A DNA stretch of 64,000 bases from Branchiostoma floridae (taxonomy: Eukaryota; Chordata; Leptocardii; Amphioxiformes; Branchiostomatidae): assembly GCF_000003815.2 (NCBI RefSeq), contig NC_049984.1, positions 11,344,718-11,408,717 on the forward strand, given 5' to 3'. Below, one piece after another: positions 12,739-23,234 of this stretch. Position 1 is the stretch's first letter; the number at the start of each line of letters is the position of its first letter. The notes under the pieces are model-generated. The model ran no database searches. It was not told where the DNA came from and saw only the letters and a program-made list of their open reading frames with translations. Made by a program: the position numbers and the translations under genes.

Positions 12739-13569
12739 GATGGTTTTAAATGTGATACGGTTTCAGTACTTCACTTCTTTGAGGCAACTTTGAGCGTGGG
12801 TGGGTGGTCCTTCGTCCAGACGTCACGCAATGCTTTCACACATCGTTCGTTCGTCCCATAGCCTTTTAATCAGCCGTAGGGGCAGCACAACATGTTGTGC
12901 TGTATCAATAGGCATTTTAGTCCCCTGGTGGCGCATCTCTCTTCTTTCACACATATTAAACCACCAATACACTACTAGTATTACAAAATATCTCCTCTCT
13001 GTTACAAAGAGCTCATTATACATTGCAATTGTTTAGAGATTTTTTTTATTTGTCTGTCACTCATACTATCAATAATTATAAGCTAATAATTCCTTGCTGT
13101 TTTACAGTTTTTAATTTTCGTTGCTCAATCGTCGGTACTCATTTTCCAACGTTCAATCGTCGATGCTCATTTGCATATGGGCATGGGTGACGCAATCTAT
13201 ATTCATATCCCTGTTAAAATGACCGAGTCTTTGACTTAGCAATCTGCAGATCCGGGTTCAAGACCGCGTGCGAAGTATTCTCTTAATACTTTTTTCTCTT
13301 TTTTTTTCAAGTATTTAGGCCACATAGTGGCATCACACTCACGCCACCCAAACAGCTATTCTTAGCTTTGCCCCGGTCAGCTTTCTAAAAGCTATCTTGT
13401 TACTCTTGTCGTTGAAACATTTTCTGATTTTTGCTTGTAACCTAACATATAAATCCTTTTGTGGACGACCTGCCAGTGAAAGTGACGAAGCCCTTTCCCT
13501 CCTACCAAATGCCATACAAATGTTTAATTGGAAAGGGGGATGCCTACACTTGACAGGGCACAGCATATT
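12739..13569. other. Spacer between SHCBP1 and the sialyltransferase array
   Basis: No gene seen. It holds a perfect 20-bp palindrome at 12883-12902 and a tRNA-like patch at 13223-13272 with a good B box (GGTTCAAGACC) but a poor A box. The patch is probably a decayed SINE head. Confidence 0.4.
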
Positions 13570-15489
13570 TCAGATAACGAGTTCACCTAACTTTTGTAAT
13601 TTCATCCAGGCCCCTTCCAAGGCCGATTGAATGGTAGGGGCATCTTTGCATTTTCCAACGACATGTCTGATGACTTTCTGATCGTCAAGTCGTTTGAACA
13701 GCTCATTCTCTTCGATGAGATCATGGCTCTCGCTGTGTGTGCGCTTGTCGTAGTAGTGGTAGGGGACGGGCTTGCCCCGGTAGGTAGACATGGGGTAGAA
13801 ACCGTACATGGAGATTTTATCACAGAAGGTGGAGGCCAGGGCGAAGGTGTTCAGGCCTGTTGAGGCGAAGTTCCCACGTGCCATTCTTCCGATAAGGTCT
13901 AAGTACAAACTGAGAATATCGAAAACAAGATCAATTTTACATTAAGATTAGGCAGCCAGGTCGGGAAGATACATAATAGTAACAAACATTTCAGGTAGCA
14001 TCCACTACGCCAGTGACTCAGACAGCTGTAGTTCAACACAAACAAAGACGAAGAAATATTGTAAATCTTCGTTATTAAAGAGACACGCTATGAGCCTTAG
14101 ACCTAATGTGTATCTTATTACATGTCTTATTTTCCATTCTGATATTCTCTGAACAACACTCACCCTTTGTTTTCCTTGAAAGAATTGGATGGAAAAGCCG
14201 TTATCGTCGACATCTTGTTCTCCTTGATCGCAGTGTCGATCACCTGTATCTCCCGGATGTTGTCAGGATCTTGGATGGAGTGACCTAAGATCATCCCGGG
14301 CGTCTCACCTAGCTCTGCCAGCGCGGATTTCTGACGTTTGAAGTCGCCGGACTGGAGAACATCACTTATCTGTTTCAACCGCTTTCCATTTACAATGGTC
14401 AGGTTGGTCCTGCTGCCTACATCCCTCCGGTACTTATGTACAGGCGGCAAGTTACAGCGGATGACGAACTCGTGAGCGTCTATCTCAGCACCACAGCCGC
14501 TATGGAGGAGTATACCGCCGTTACCCACCACTGCGCATGTCCGATAGTGCTTGATGGGAGTGCGCACAACATTACATGTCTTTTTAGACTTGCGAAGGGT
14601 GAATTTTAGATGGTCACATTTTTGCATGAAGATTTTGAAGTCAGAAAAATAGATAACGTCTTTCTTTGGATCAAAATATCTCTTCGTGATCTTTCTGTGG
14701 AGAAAATGAGGACAAATAAAATTCAATATATCGTTCAGTCATTCTAAAATGTTATCGATGTGATAACTCGAGAAGGGGGTCGCCCGTACTCTCCAAGCAG
14801 AGGTTAGGCTCCGGTTGTTTTTTAACGTTTTTTTTAGTCGTTTTTATCGGGCTTTCTATCTTTTTTTTATATCTTGCTGTGTCAAAACCTGTTTGACTGG
14901 CGTACTTCAAGAAAAATGACAAAATAGAAAGCCCGATAAAAACGTTAAAAAAACAGCCGGAACCTAACCTCTGCTTGGAGAGTAGGTCGCCCGAGGGGAT
15001 GGAGCAAGATTCTTTCTTCAGAGAAAAGTAATCGCAACCCAACTGAAGATGCATGGGAGTTCTCACACCTATTGGACTTAAGACATCTTTGGACATGCTA
15101 GAGGGGGGAAGACTTTGGTGGCTTTCAGAGTCACTCCTCTAACGTCAAGAGAAGAAGAAGGAGGAGATCTAATTACTTCTGCTCTACTACGTAAACAAAT
15201 GCACAAGCCTATTTCCTTATGTCTCAAAATAGGACAATAGGTTATTGTTTTTAACTTACTGAATGTTCCTGATATTTTGCTTGTCGAAGTAGACCTCCAG
15301 TTTTGCCATGACCCTCTTGTCTGGAACGGTTGTCTGTGACCGCTGGTGCTGTCTGTCTGGCATGATGAGCTTCAGACGGCGACCAATCTTCAATGGGTTC
15401 ATCGGTATCATGTCATAGACACAGAGCAAGACTATGGTAGCGAGACCAAGGCCACAGAACGCTGTTACATAGATAGATGGCTTGATCAT
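13570..15489 (-). CDS. ST8Sia-like alpha-2,8-sialyltransferase, array copy ST-1
   Basis: Three minus-strand exons: 15489-15260 (anchor and stem), 14694-14164 (motif L) and 13909-13570 (motifs S, III, VS; stop at 13572-13570). The total is 1101 bases, 366 residues, with both introns in phase 2 as in the other array copies. As a CMP-sialic acid-dependent Golgi enzyme it should add alpha-2,8-sialic acid to sialylated acceptors. Seen: hydrophobic anchor YVTAFCGLGLATIVLLCVYD near residues 7-26, motif [21 protein letters not shown], motif S around STGLNTFALASTFCD, motif III YHYYDK, and the VS His/Glu in HDLIEE. It differs from its sisters in two ways: the stem lacks the FNxTN sequon before the first intron, and motif S is preceded by MARGNF instead of xxWNF. 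Exon 3 has a longer tail after the conserved GKC. A MULE-type MITE sits in intron 1. Confidence 0.88.
14778..14993. mobile_element. MULE-type foldback MITE, copy 1 (with TSD)
   Basis: The element at 14787-14984 has ends TACTCTCCAAGCAGAGG and the exact inverse. The inverted repeats run most of the length (foldback). A perfect 9-bp target duplication, GGTCGCCCG, lies at 14778-14786 and 14985-14993. Nine-base duplications are typical of Mutator-like elements. It has no transposase and sits in intron 1 of ST-1. Confidence 0.8.
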
Positions 15490-16768
15490 GACAACCTCCT
15501 CGTAGCACCTAAAAACTCGGTAATAATCTTCCAGCCTTCTCTGTGATAGCGAAGTGTGGTTTTCCCATTATGATCACGTAATGTGGAGTGGGGACCGGTG
15601 TAACTGGACCTTTATACACGGTTCACATATGGCACACTCTGACCTTATCAAAGTTGTCTATCAGAGTACACGTGTGCTCAGGTGACAAGCGTGTGCCCTT
15701 TACATCTACCCATTGAATACCTAAATGCTATTGCTTTTAAGTCATATCCTGACGTGGTACATTACATCGTTTATCTGGACGTCCGATGAGGAAAAACAAG
15801 CCAATGGGTACTGAGAGAAGTCGTGTACAGTAGACTACTGAACTTCTCTATCAACCTCAGAGTTGAGGCAGAACTGCCCCGCCCCCAATATGTCATCTGA
15901 TTTGACTCCTTTTGTTGCTTGCCTCGGTGCCCCTTATAGCCGCAGGCTTGGGTTTTGTGTTAGAGAACACTGAATGCAGTATTCTTTACAAAGCCTCTTT
16001 TCATAGATGATACGCTTGCTCAGAGTAACCCACAAGAACCACTTTTGGAGAAAAGGGAAGGTCCAACCAGGTAAATTTCTTACAGCATAAACAGAGAAAT
16101 CTAAACACATTAGTGATGCGTACTGTACAGTTTTGATTAGAACAAACTGAGTGTGTGCACTTTCCGACAATTATCTAGTATCTTCTTATAGACCTGATCA
16201 TGAATACCACTTGTTAATGCGTTGTGAGACACAATTGCTATTCGTATTGTTTTAAATACAGGTTACTCGTTTATCACGTGATCAGTGCACAGGAAACGAT
16301 GACCTTTACCGATCTAATTGATGGTTGCTAATTCGTCTGAATTATCACAGTGGGAGTAATCATAATATCCAGTTAACTTTGCGTAGCTTCATGGAGAAAA
16401 AGTTCCGCATTATAAGATAGTAAACTACGGACACGACAATTTCTGACTGTTGATTTTACCAGTGGCATTACTAATGTTGAATATAAAGTTCAAAGGAACG
16501 CAAGGGGGAAAATCGGTTAACACTCACGTCACCAGACGTACAAATGACTATGCCGCCTATGCGTGTCATGTTTTAACTGCAGTATTACTTCCGCCAGAGT
16601 GGTCATTGTCTTCACCAAAAGGTTATAAATGTTTTTGGTAGCGTTTAAGTGTATGTGTGTGTGTGTCTTTGTGCGTGTGTGCGTGTGTGTGGCATAATCA
16701 TTGAAAGACATTTATGATACGTTATTCGTAAAAGTTAAAATCATTTGAGGAAGGTATGAAGTGGTACA
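15490..16768. other. Spacer upstream of ST-1
   Basis: No coding or RNA gene recognised. A GT-rich microsatellite lies at 16650-16692, just before the first sialyltransferase remnant. Confidence 0.4.
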
Positions 16769-16970
16769 TTCCTGGAGAGTACACCGCCAGTACCCACCAC
16801 TACGCATGTCCGATAGCGTTTAATGGGCGTGTGCACAACATTGCAGGGATTTTAGTAAAATCCCGAATTGTGAACGTTTGGTAGTCACATTTTCCCATGA
16901 AGACATCAAGATCGGAATAACATAGTATGTGTCTCTTTAAACATTTCTAAAGTGATGTTCTTATGCCCGA
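16769..16970 (-). pseudogene. Broken motif-L exon of an array sialyltransferase (relic 1)
   Basis: The minus strand matches the 5' half of exon 2 of ST-2 (19650 down to about 19455). It includes the KHYRTC-type region before motif L and the first residues of the motif. The match ends abruptly at 16769, so the rest of exon 2 and the exon 3 that should follow are missing. Substitutions alter conserved positions, for instance in the CxVVGNGG core. Similarity continues through the adjoining intron to about 17160, after which exon 1 is deleted relative to ST-2. This is the remnant of a former array gene. Confidence 0.75.
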
Positions 16971-18307
16971 CAAAGGATGAACAAATAAAACCATTGGTTC
17001 ACGTCGACACTCTTTGACACCTGAAGGGGACCTATAGGTGCCAAAATATAACACAGTCAAAGCTGTGTTGCAAATTGTGATAGTTAGAAACACCTCTCCA
17101 GGTTTCGGCCCTGTTGTATGTTGCAGTAGCAGAGCACACGAACGTTTTCTTCCAGTAGGACCGTGTGTTTTTCACACAACCTGCAGCTGAAACATTGTGT
17201 TGTTGTGCCGGGGTCAAAGGTCTTCCCTCAGAACTCTTGATAACCCCGTCGAGTCAGTTTTTACGCCTGGAGTCGAATGTGTAGAAGAGGTCATCCTCTA
17301 ATTTTCAATATTACACTACCCGATTACCATTTCGTACAATGGAGGCGTGATAGGTGACGTGTAGTCAGAAAAAATACTCCCTTCCCCCCAACGCACATAC
17401 AGAAGTGTATAGAATTGTAAAAATGTCAAAAATGCAAACTCCACAAACAAAATGACCTTCCCTTCAATTACGAGTACTTAGTACCTAATTTACACATAGA
17501 AATTACCCAACATCCCCTAGCACGTCAGGAGTAATGCCAGCCGGGTTTAGGCGGTTCGGTTCAACAACTTTAGGCAACGCAAATACCAATGGCAAGATCA
17601 TACGTGCCATACAAATATCTCATGTCTGCGTGGAGTTCCTTTAATGAACAAGGGAACATAAAAGAAATGAAATGACCAGGAATAATTGCAGTTTCCTTCT
17701 TCCGATTGGGGAGGCCTTGAGGCACCAAATTTGTATGGATTATGATGCTTAATTGGGAGGAAAGGTGGAAAATGCACGACAGGTACACACGCACACAGCA
17801 GAAATAAATAGAGAGAGAGACGGACACACTTGCACACAAATATGCATGCACACACACACACATACACAATAAACAAACACACACAAGCACACAAAGAAGC
17901 AAAGAGAGTGGGACACAGACACTGTAAGTTCAGGAAAAGGCTGTTGATAGTGCAATATAGGATATAGACAAGGATAAATGGCCACTGATACAGGACACGA
18001 CAATGCTTCATGCATAAAAGACATTATTATATAGTCTAAACATTTTTGCATCTAGGATAATTTTCCACATGTACTAGTACTGTCCCATCTCTTATCCCGT
18101 CTGTCTATCTTATCTGATATTCTCATCGTGAGTACAGTGAGTCGTTCGACTCTTACCTGAGTCTAATATATATCATTTGAGGTGCACAGTTGGCAAAAGG
18201 AAAGTTTGACAGATGCGCCATTGCCTAGCTTCTTGGATTAACACATTTTCATGATGTTCATTTATCTTTTAATTGTGATCTCTGCTGAGACCAGCTCAGC
18301 AAATGTT
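16971..18307. repeat. Decayed copy of the array's inter-gene flank
   Basis: This stretch aligns in order with 19651-21480 of the ST-2/ST-3 interval. Shared landmarks are the TTGTTGTGCCGGG tract (about 17195 versus 20293), ACGCCTGG (17262 versus 20344), AAATGAAATGACC (17665 versus 20721), GCGCC/GCACC-AAATTTGTA (17720 versus 20784) and a CA-rich microsatellite (17780-17900 versus 20965-21085). It shows a tandem duplication of one array unit. Confidence 0.7.
17778..17905. repeat. CA/GA-rich microsatellite
   Basis: Interrupted CACA and GAGA runs. The chance reading frames here, rich in Cys and Val, are products of the repeat and not genes. Confidence 0.8.
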
Positions 18308-18471
18308 AACATTTCCAATTACGTGTCTAATGATTCCCTGTGTGTCAAAATTCTTCAACAGCTTGTACTCGTGGTCGAATACGTGTCTTGCATTGGGAAC
18401 ATAATTGTCGTAGTAGTGGTAGGGATCGGGTTTGTTCTGGTAGGTAGACATGGGGTAGAAGCCGTACATGG
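18308..18471 (-). pseudogene. Broken motif-S exon of an array sialyltransferase (relic 2)
   Basis: The minus strand matches the 3' part of exon 3 of ST-3 (about 21490-21660). Motifs SMYGFYPM, PYHYYD and the VS His/Glu (RHVFDHE) can still be read without a stop. The exon is cut at 18471, losing the motif-S start (STGLN to FCD), and is followed by a poly-A-like AAAAAAAA run on the plus strand. The conserved terminal Cys of GKC has become Val (GNV). No motif-L exon follows upstream. It is a remnant, not a gene. Confidence 0.75.
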
Positions 18472-18639
18472 AAAAAAAAGACGATTTAGTATTGATAGAG
18501 ACTACTATTAAGCATCATTATCAATATTGGTCATTTTGCGAGATGTAAACGGATGGACAAATACATTTTACTCCTACCTTTACTCCGAAGGAATTTCTTT
18601 TGTTGTGAGAAATCAGAACTTATATGGGGAGGAGCGCAG

Positions 18640-20160
18640 TCATGTTGGAGCGTCAGGCTTGCATTTTCCAACGACATGCCTGACAACTCCGTCGGCATTC
18701 AGCTGTCGTATCATGGCGTACTCTCTGTCAAAGTCATGACTTTCGCTTGGCGTGTGCTTGTCGTAGTAGTGGTAGAAAACACGATTGCTTTGGTATAAAG
18801 GCATGGGGTAGAAGCCGTACATGGAGATCCTATCACAGAATGTGGAGGCCAGGGCGAACGCGTTTAGGCCCGTCGAGGGGTAGTCAAACTCTTGTCCGGC
18901 AATTTCTATGTACGCCCTAGAGGGGGTTAGATGATAAAAACCCGATTGAAACAAGGATATTGTAAAAATTACATGCATATACATGAAATGAAAACAGATA
19001 AGCAATATAGCAAAGACAACAATTCAATGCAATAGAAAATGGAAACAGGTATTTTTGCTGAATAAAATAATACATAAGTTTGTGTTATTGATGGAAATGT
19101 ATTATACCGTTTGCCGTCCACCAAAGACGTGGACGGAAAAGCAGTTATGGTCGTTTTGTTGTACATCTTGATTGCAGTGTTGATTACCCCCATGTCCTCC
19201 TGTCTTTTCTTCGAAAAGATAAGCGAATAGCTGAAGATCATCCCAGGCGAGTCAAACAACTGAACCCAAGGCATGGCTGTTTCCAGTGGCTTGCCAAACA
19301 CAGATTGAAGGCCTCGGCTGAGCTTTGTCAACCGCCTTCCATTTACAATCGTCAAGTTTGTCCTGCTGCCGACATCCCTGCGGTATTTAAGTACTGGCGG
19401 CAGGTTGGGACGGATGACGAACTCGTGAGCGTCTATCTCAGCACCACAGCCGCTTTCGAGAAGTATACCGCCGTTACCCACCACTGCGCATGTCCGATAG
19501 TGCTTGATTGGCGTGTGCACCACGTTGCATGGACTTTTTGATGAATTCCGAAGTGTGAACGTTTGGTAGTCACATTTTTCCACGAGGACATCAAGATCGG
19601 AGTAATAAATGATGTGTCTTTTCGAGTCAAAATATTTCTTAGTAATATTCCTGTGGAGACAAAAGATGGATAAAAAACATCGGTTCACATCGTCACTCTT
19701 CTACATCTGATACTGAAATAAAACACGGTGAAATCAATGTTACATATCGCCAATAAAAGAAACACACCCTCGACTTCGGGGCCTTTCAAAACACAGTATC
19801 ACCAACGTATGACTAGGGATATTGTGAAGGGGAATGAAATGTTGCGACTTACTGCACTTTCCGAATGTTTGTGACGTTGAAGTGGCCATAAAATTCTCTT
19901 TTTGCCCAGAGCCGATTCAGAAATGAATGATTCCCACTTGGATAACGATGATGATGTAGTCTCAGCAACTGAGCCCTCAGCGGTCGGCGGTTAGGCACGA
20001 TAGGTTGGATAACCTTGTGTCGGTGAATTTGTTCCCCCGGCGGTGGCAAATCTGGGACCTCTGGATCCTGTTGGTAAATGTAGAAACCGACTAGACCAAT
20101 ACCGAAGAGTATCATAGCATGGAAGAGTGGTACTGGTCTGACCATACGTGGCCTGAACAT
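18640..20160 (-). CDS. ST8Sia-like alpha-2,8-sialyltransferase, array copy ST-2
   Basis: Exons on the minus strand: 20160-19853, 19650-19108 and 18916-18640 (stop TGA). The total is 1128 bases, 375 residues, with the same phase-2 introns as its neighbours. The start is MFRPRMVRPVPLFH, directly before the anchor AMILFGIGLVGFYIY; in-frame ATGs also exist at 20178 and 20193. The stem is Pro- and His-rich and ends with the conserved sequon FNVTNIRKVQ. Exon 2 has motif L ([20 protein letters not shown]) and DVGSRTNLTIVNG. Exon 3 has PSTGLNAFALASTFCD, YHYYDK and the VS pair in HDFDREYAM, and ends GKCKPDAPT. All catalytic motifs are intact, so it is probably active. Its upstream flank was duplicated to give the relic unit at 16.8-18.5 kb, or both derive from one ancestor. 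Confidence 0.9.
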
Positions 20161-21483
20161 TGTCAGTCCTCTCACCATGGTCAGTTCATACACTATCGGT
20201 CAATCAGAGACTCGATCTACTCATGTGTCCTGTTCCGCCATGACCAGAAGTGACACGTTTTGAACACGACGCGCCGCTAATACATGTACTATTGTTGTGC
20301 CGGGTTGTCCTTAGACCCTTTCCAATCCGGTTGGTCCAGTTCTAACGCCTGGGGTAATCCTGTACCTTTCAAGGATACACGACATGAAGACTATGTCGTA
20401 CAATGGGTGGGTTTTACGTGCGTGTGACGTCTATTCAGAATATAATTCGCTAGTATGTGCTTCGGTAAAGTTTATGCATGCGAATATTGGTATGGAAAGT
20501 CTCCACAATACGCATGATTCAACAAACATGGAATAGAAATTATCAGCCTTCCCCGAGCACGCCCACAGTAATGCCAGGTTTGGTCAGTTTGGATCTGTCT
20601 GTAAAATGGCGATTATATACCCTCCCTATAACTTCCTTGCTTACTTCATCTACGAGGATTCGAGTAAAATAACTTAAGTCTACGTAGATTTGTTTTGATA
20701 AACATAAGACCATTATACAGAAATGAAATGACCTGGAATAATAACTGGTACATTAACTTTTTTTTCTTGTCGGACACCTTTAGGCGCCAAATTTGTACGG
20801 ATCACAATTAAAGCCTAGCTGTGCGGAGAGGATAACAATGCAGATATGTCTATTGTTATAGTAACTCTGTTAGTTGCCAAAGCACAGAAACACTTTCCTC
20901 ATATTCCACGTTACTATTCTATACACAGTCCTTGTAATTGTTATCATTCAACCATTCCGTTTAGACACTACACACGCATGCTCACTCAACTACACACGAG
21001 CACATATACATGCAGACGGATACATGCAAATTAACGAGCACACGAGTACATACAAACACAGACTTATACACACGCACATTCACACATGCGCAACATATGT
21101 ATTTGCTAAAACGTTGAAAGACAACTTCATAGAGGAATATAGAGAACAAAAAAATGTCAGTCGTATTAATATTGGATTTAAAATATTTAATGTCACGCAA
21201 ATAACGTTATGTTCCTAACATGTGTAGCGTTTTTCCGTCTCGTTCTCCTTGTTTTTGTCTGGTTTGTCATAACAAGATACAGGTCTTTTCTGTTGTTATC
21301 TTTCCGACGATTTGCGCAGTGAGTCGCACAATACTTACACTTTCTCTTTGATTTGAGGTAGCCTGCGTAAGTCGATAACTTACCCAGTCGATATATATAT
21401 GGAATTAACTTTTTATTTGGCTTGAAGCACATCATGGTTATTTTCAGTTGGGTTCTGTCTACGTCTGCTATCAATAAATGTTC
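20161..21483. other. Spacer between ST-2 and ST-3
   Basis: Intact version of the duplicated flank that is decayed at 16971-18307. It includes a CA-rich microsatellite at 20965-21085. No gene seen. Confidence 0.6.
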
Positions 21484-23234
21484 TCAGTCGATGTTACATT
21501 TTCCAATTACGTGTCTAATGATTCCCTGAGCGTGAAAATTCCTTAACAGCTTGAACTCGTTGTCGAATTCGTGTCTTGCGCTAGGAATACGACTGTCGTA
21601 GTAGTGGTAGGGAACGGCTTTGTTCTGGTAGGTAGACATGGGGTAGAAACCGTACATGGAGATCTTATCACAGAAGGTGGAGGCCAGGGCGAAGGTGTTC
21701 AGGCCTGTTGAGGCGAAGTTCCACTCTTCCCCCACAAGCTCCTGGTACACTCTGAGGAAAACAAAATATCAATTATGATTGATAAATCATATTTAGTTTA
21801 ATCTAGTTATTATACTATATATATTCATAGAAACTACAATAGGTTGTATAAAACCAACAAGTAACCCCATTCCGGCTATCCGCCGTCTGTGCGTATGTCC
21901 ATGCATATGTATCTGTGAAAAGCTTACTTGTGAAATGGAGTGTGGTCAGTTTAGTGTGGTTTTGATGCCAATCAGTGTACACGACTTATAGATGGAGGGA
22001 CATAGGCGGTTTGCACCTACCCTTTGCTCCGTAGGAATGACTTGTACGGGAAAGCAACCACTGCCGTTAATTTATTCTTTTGGATGACTTTGTCTATAGA
22101 CTTCATCTTCTTTGCCGCCTTAGACCGAATGAAGTACAGCGTGTAGCTCAAGACCATTCCAGGGGTCTCGCCAAGACGATCCAGCATGGCTTTCTTAAGT
22201 GTCGCGTTCTTAGACAGGAGGTCCCTGTAGACCTGTGAAAGGACTTTTTCATTCACGGTGGTCAGGTCAGTCCTGCTGCCGACGTCCGTTCTGTACGGTG
22301 AGACTGGCGGCAAGTTGGAACGGATGACGAACTCGTGAGCGTCTATCTCAGCACCACAGCCGCTATCGAGAAGTATACCGCCGTTACCCACCACTGCGCA
22401 TGTCCGATAGTGCTTGATGGGAGTGCGTACAATGTTGCAGGGCATTCGCCTGCTCCTGTCTTTGAGAAGTGTGAAGTACTGCGGTTGACATTTCCTCATG
22501 AGGACGTTATAGTCCGAGTAGTAGATAACGTGACGTTTTGGGTCAAAATATTTCTGAGTGATATTTCTGTGGACAAAGGACAATATTAATATTAATATTG
22601 TTAAAGATCGAGCAAATGCCATGTGACAATAATACCATAACAAGCTATAACACGTGACCCAATATGGAGACCGACATCACAACTGAGACTACAGATTCTT
22701 ATATTCATTTAATGATCAGAATGTGTTGTTTCCCAGCACACTGGATATGATTGAAATGTCTCTTGGAGTGAAAAGGGATGAGCAAAGAAATAAAGATCAG
22801 AATAATTCCAAAAATTAAAGCTTAAACTAAGCCATCATAAGGTTACAATATGTTTTGTCGGCGATGAAAAAGACAGCACGGAAATAACAAAAAGGAGTTT
22901 TATATTTGCCCTGTTGACAAACGAGCTTAGCCTTGTGGTTGAAGTAATAAACATCTCAAACTAACCGTATTCTCATGACATTCGTCATGTTGAAGTGCCA
23001 CTCCTTTGTCACAGTTTGGTTAATGTCATACGTCAGACTGAGTTCATGTCTGGTCAGGTTCAGGCCCTGCCTGCGCACCGTCACTACCCCGTGGTACTCA
23101 CGAAGTACCTGCAAAGAGTCGAGTCGCCATGTCCGGGTGTGGTTGTACGCGAACACCAAGCCGAGACCAATTAAGGATATGCCGAAAAGGAGAATGGCGT
23201 AGAAAAGCGACCGAAGTAATCTCCGGCCGAACAT
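21484..23234 (-). CDS. ST8Sia-like alpha-2,8-sialyltransferase, array copy ST-3
   Basis: Exons on the minus strand: 23234-22966, 22566-22021 and 21751-21484 (stop TGA). The total is 1083 bases, 360 residues, near the usual ST8Sia length. MFGRRLLRSLFYAILLFGIS begins the type II anchor, which continues LIGLGLVFAY. The stem carries NHTRTW, NLTRHE and NQTVTKE sequons and ends HFNMTNVMRIR. Exon 2 reads NITQKYFDPKRHVIYYSDY, then motif [21 protein letters not shown]. Exon 3 reads WNFASTGLNTFALASTFCDK, PYHYYD, and HEFDNE for motif VS, ending GKCNID. Motif L (about 99 bp) and motif S are nearly identical in nucleotides to other copies while the stem is unlike them. An in-frame ATG at 23303 lies before a possible AG/GT boundary, so the 23234 start is preferred. 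Confidence 0.9.

Noticed and set aside
13223-13272. tRNA gene candidate with a good B box
   Set aside because: The A box is poor and no cloverleaf can be drawn. It is treated as a decayed SINE head.
17570-18051. Overlapping Cys/Val-rich minus-strand frames
   Set aside because: Translation of a CA/GA microsatellite within the duplicated flank.
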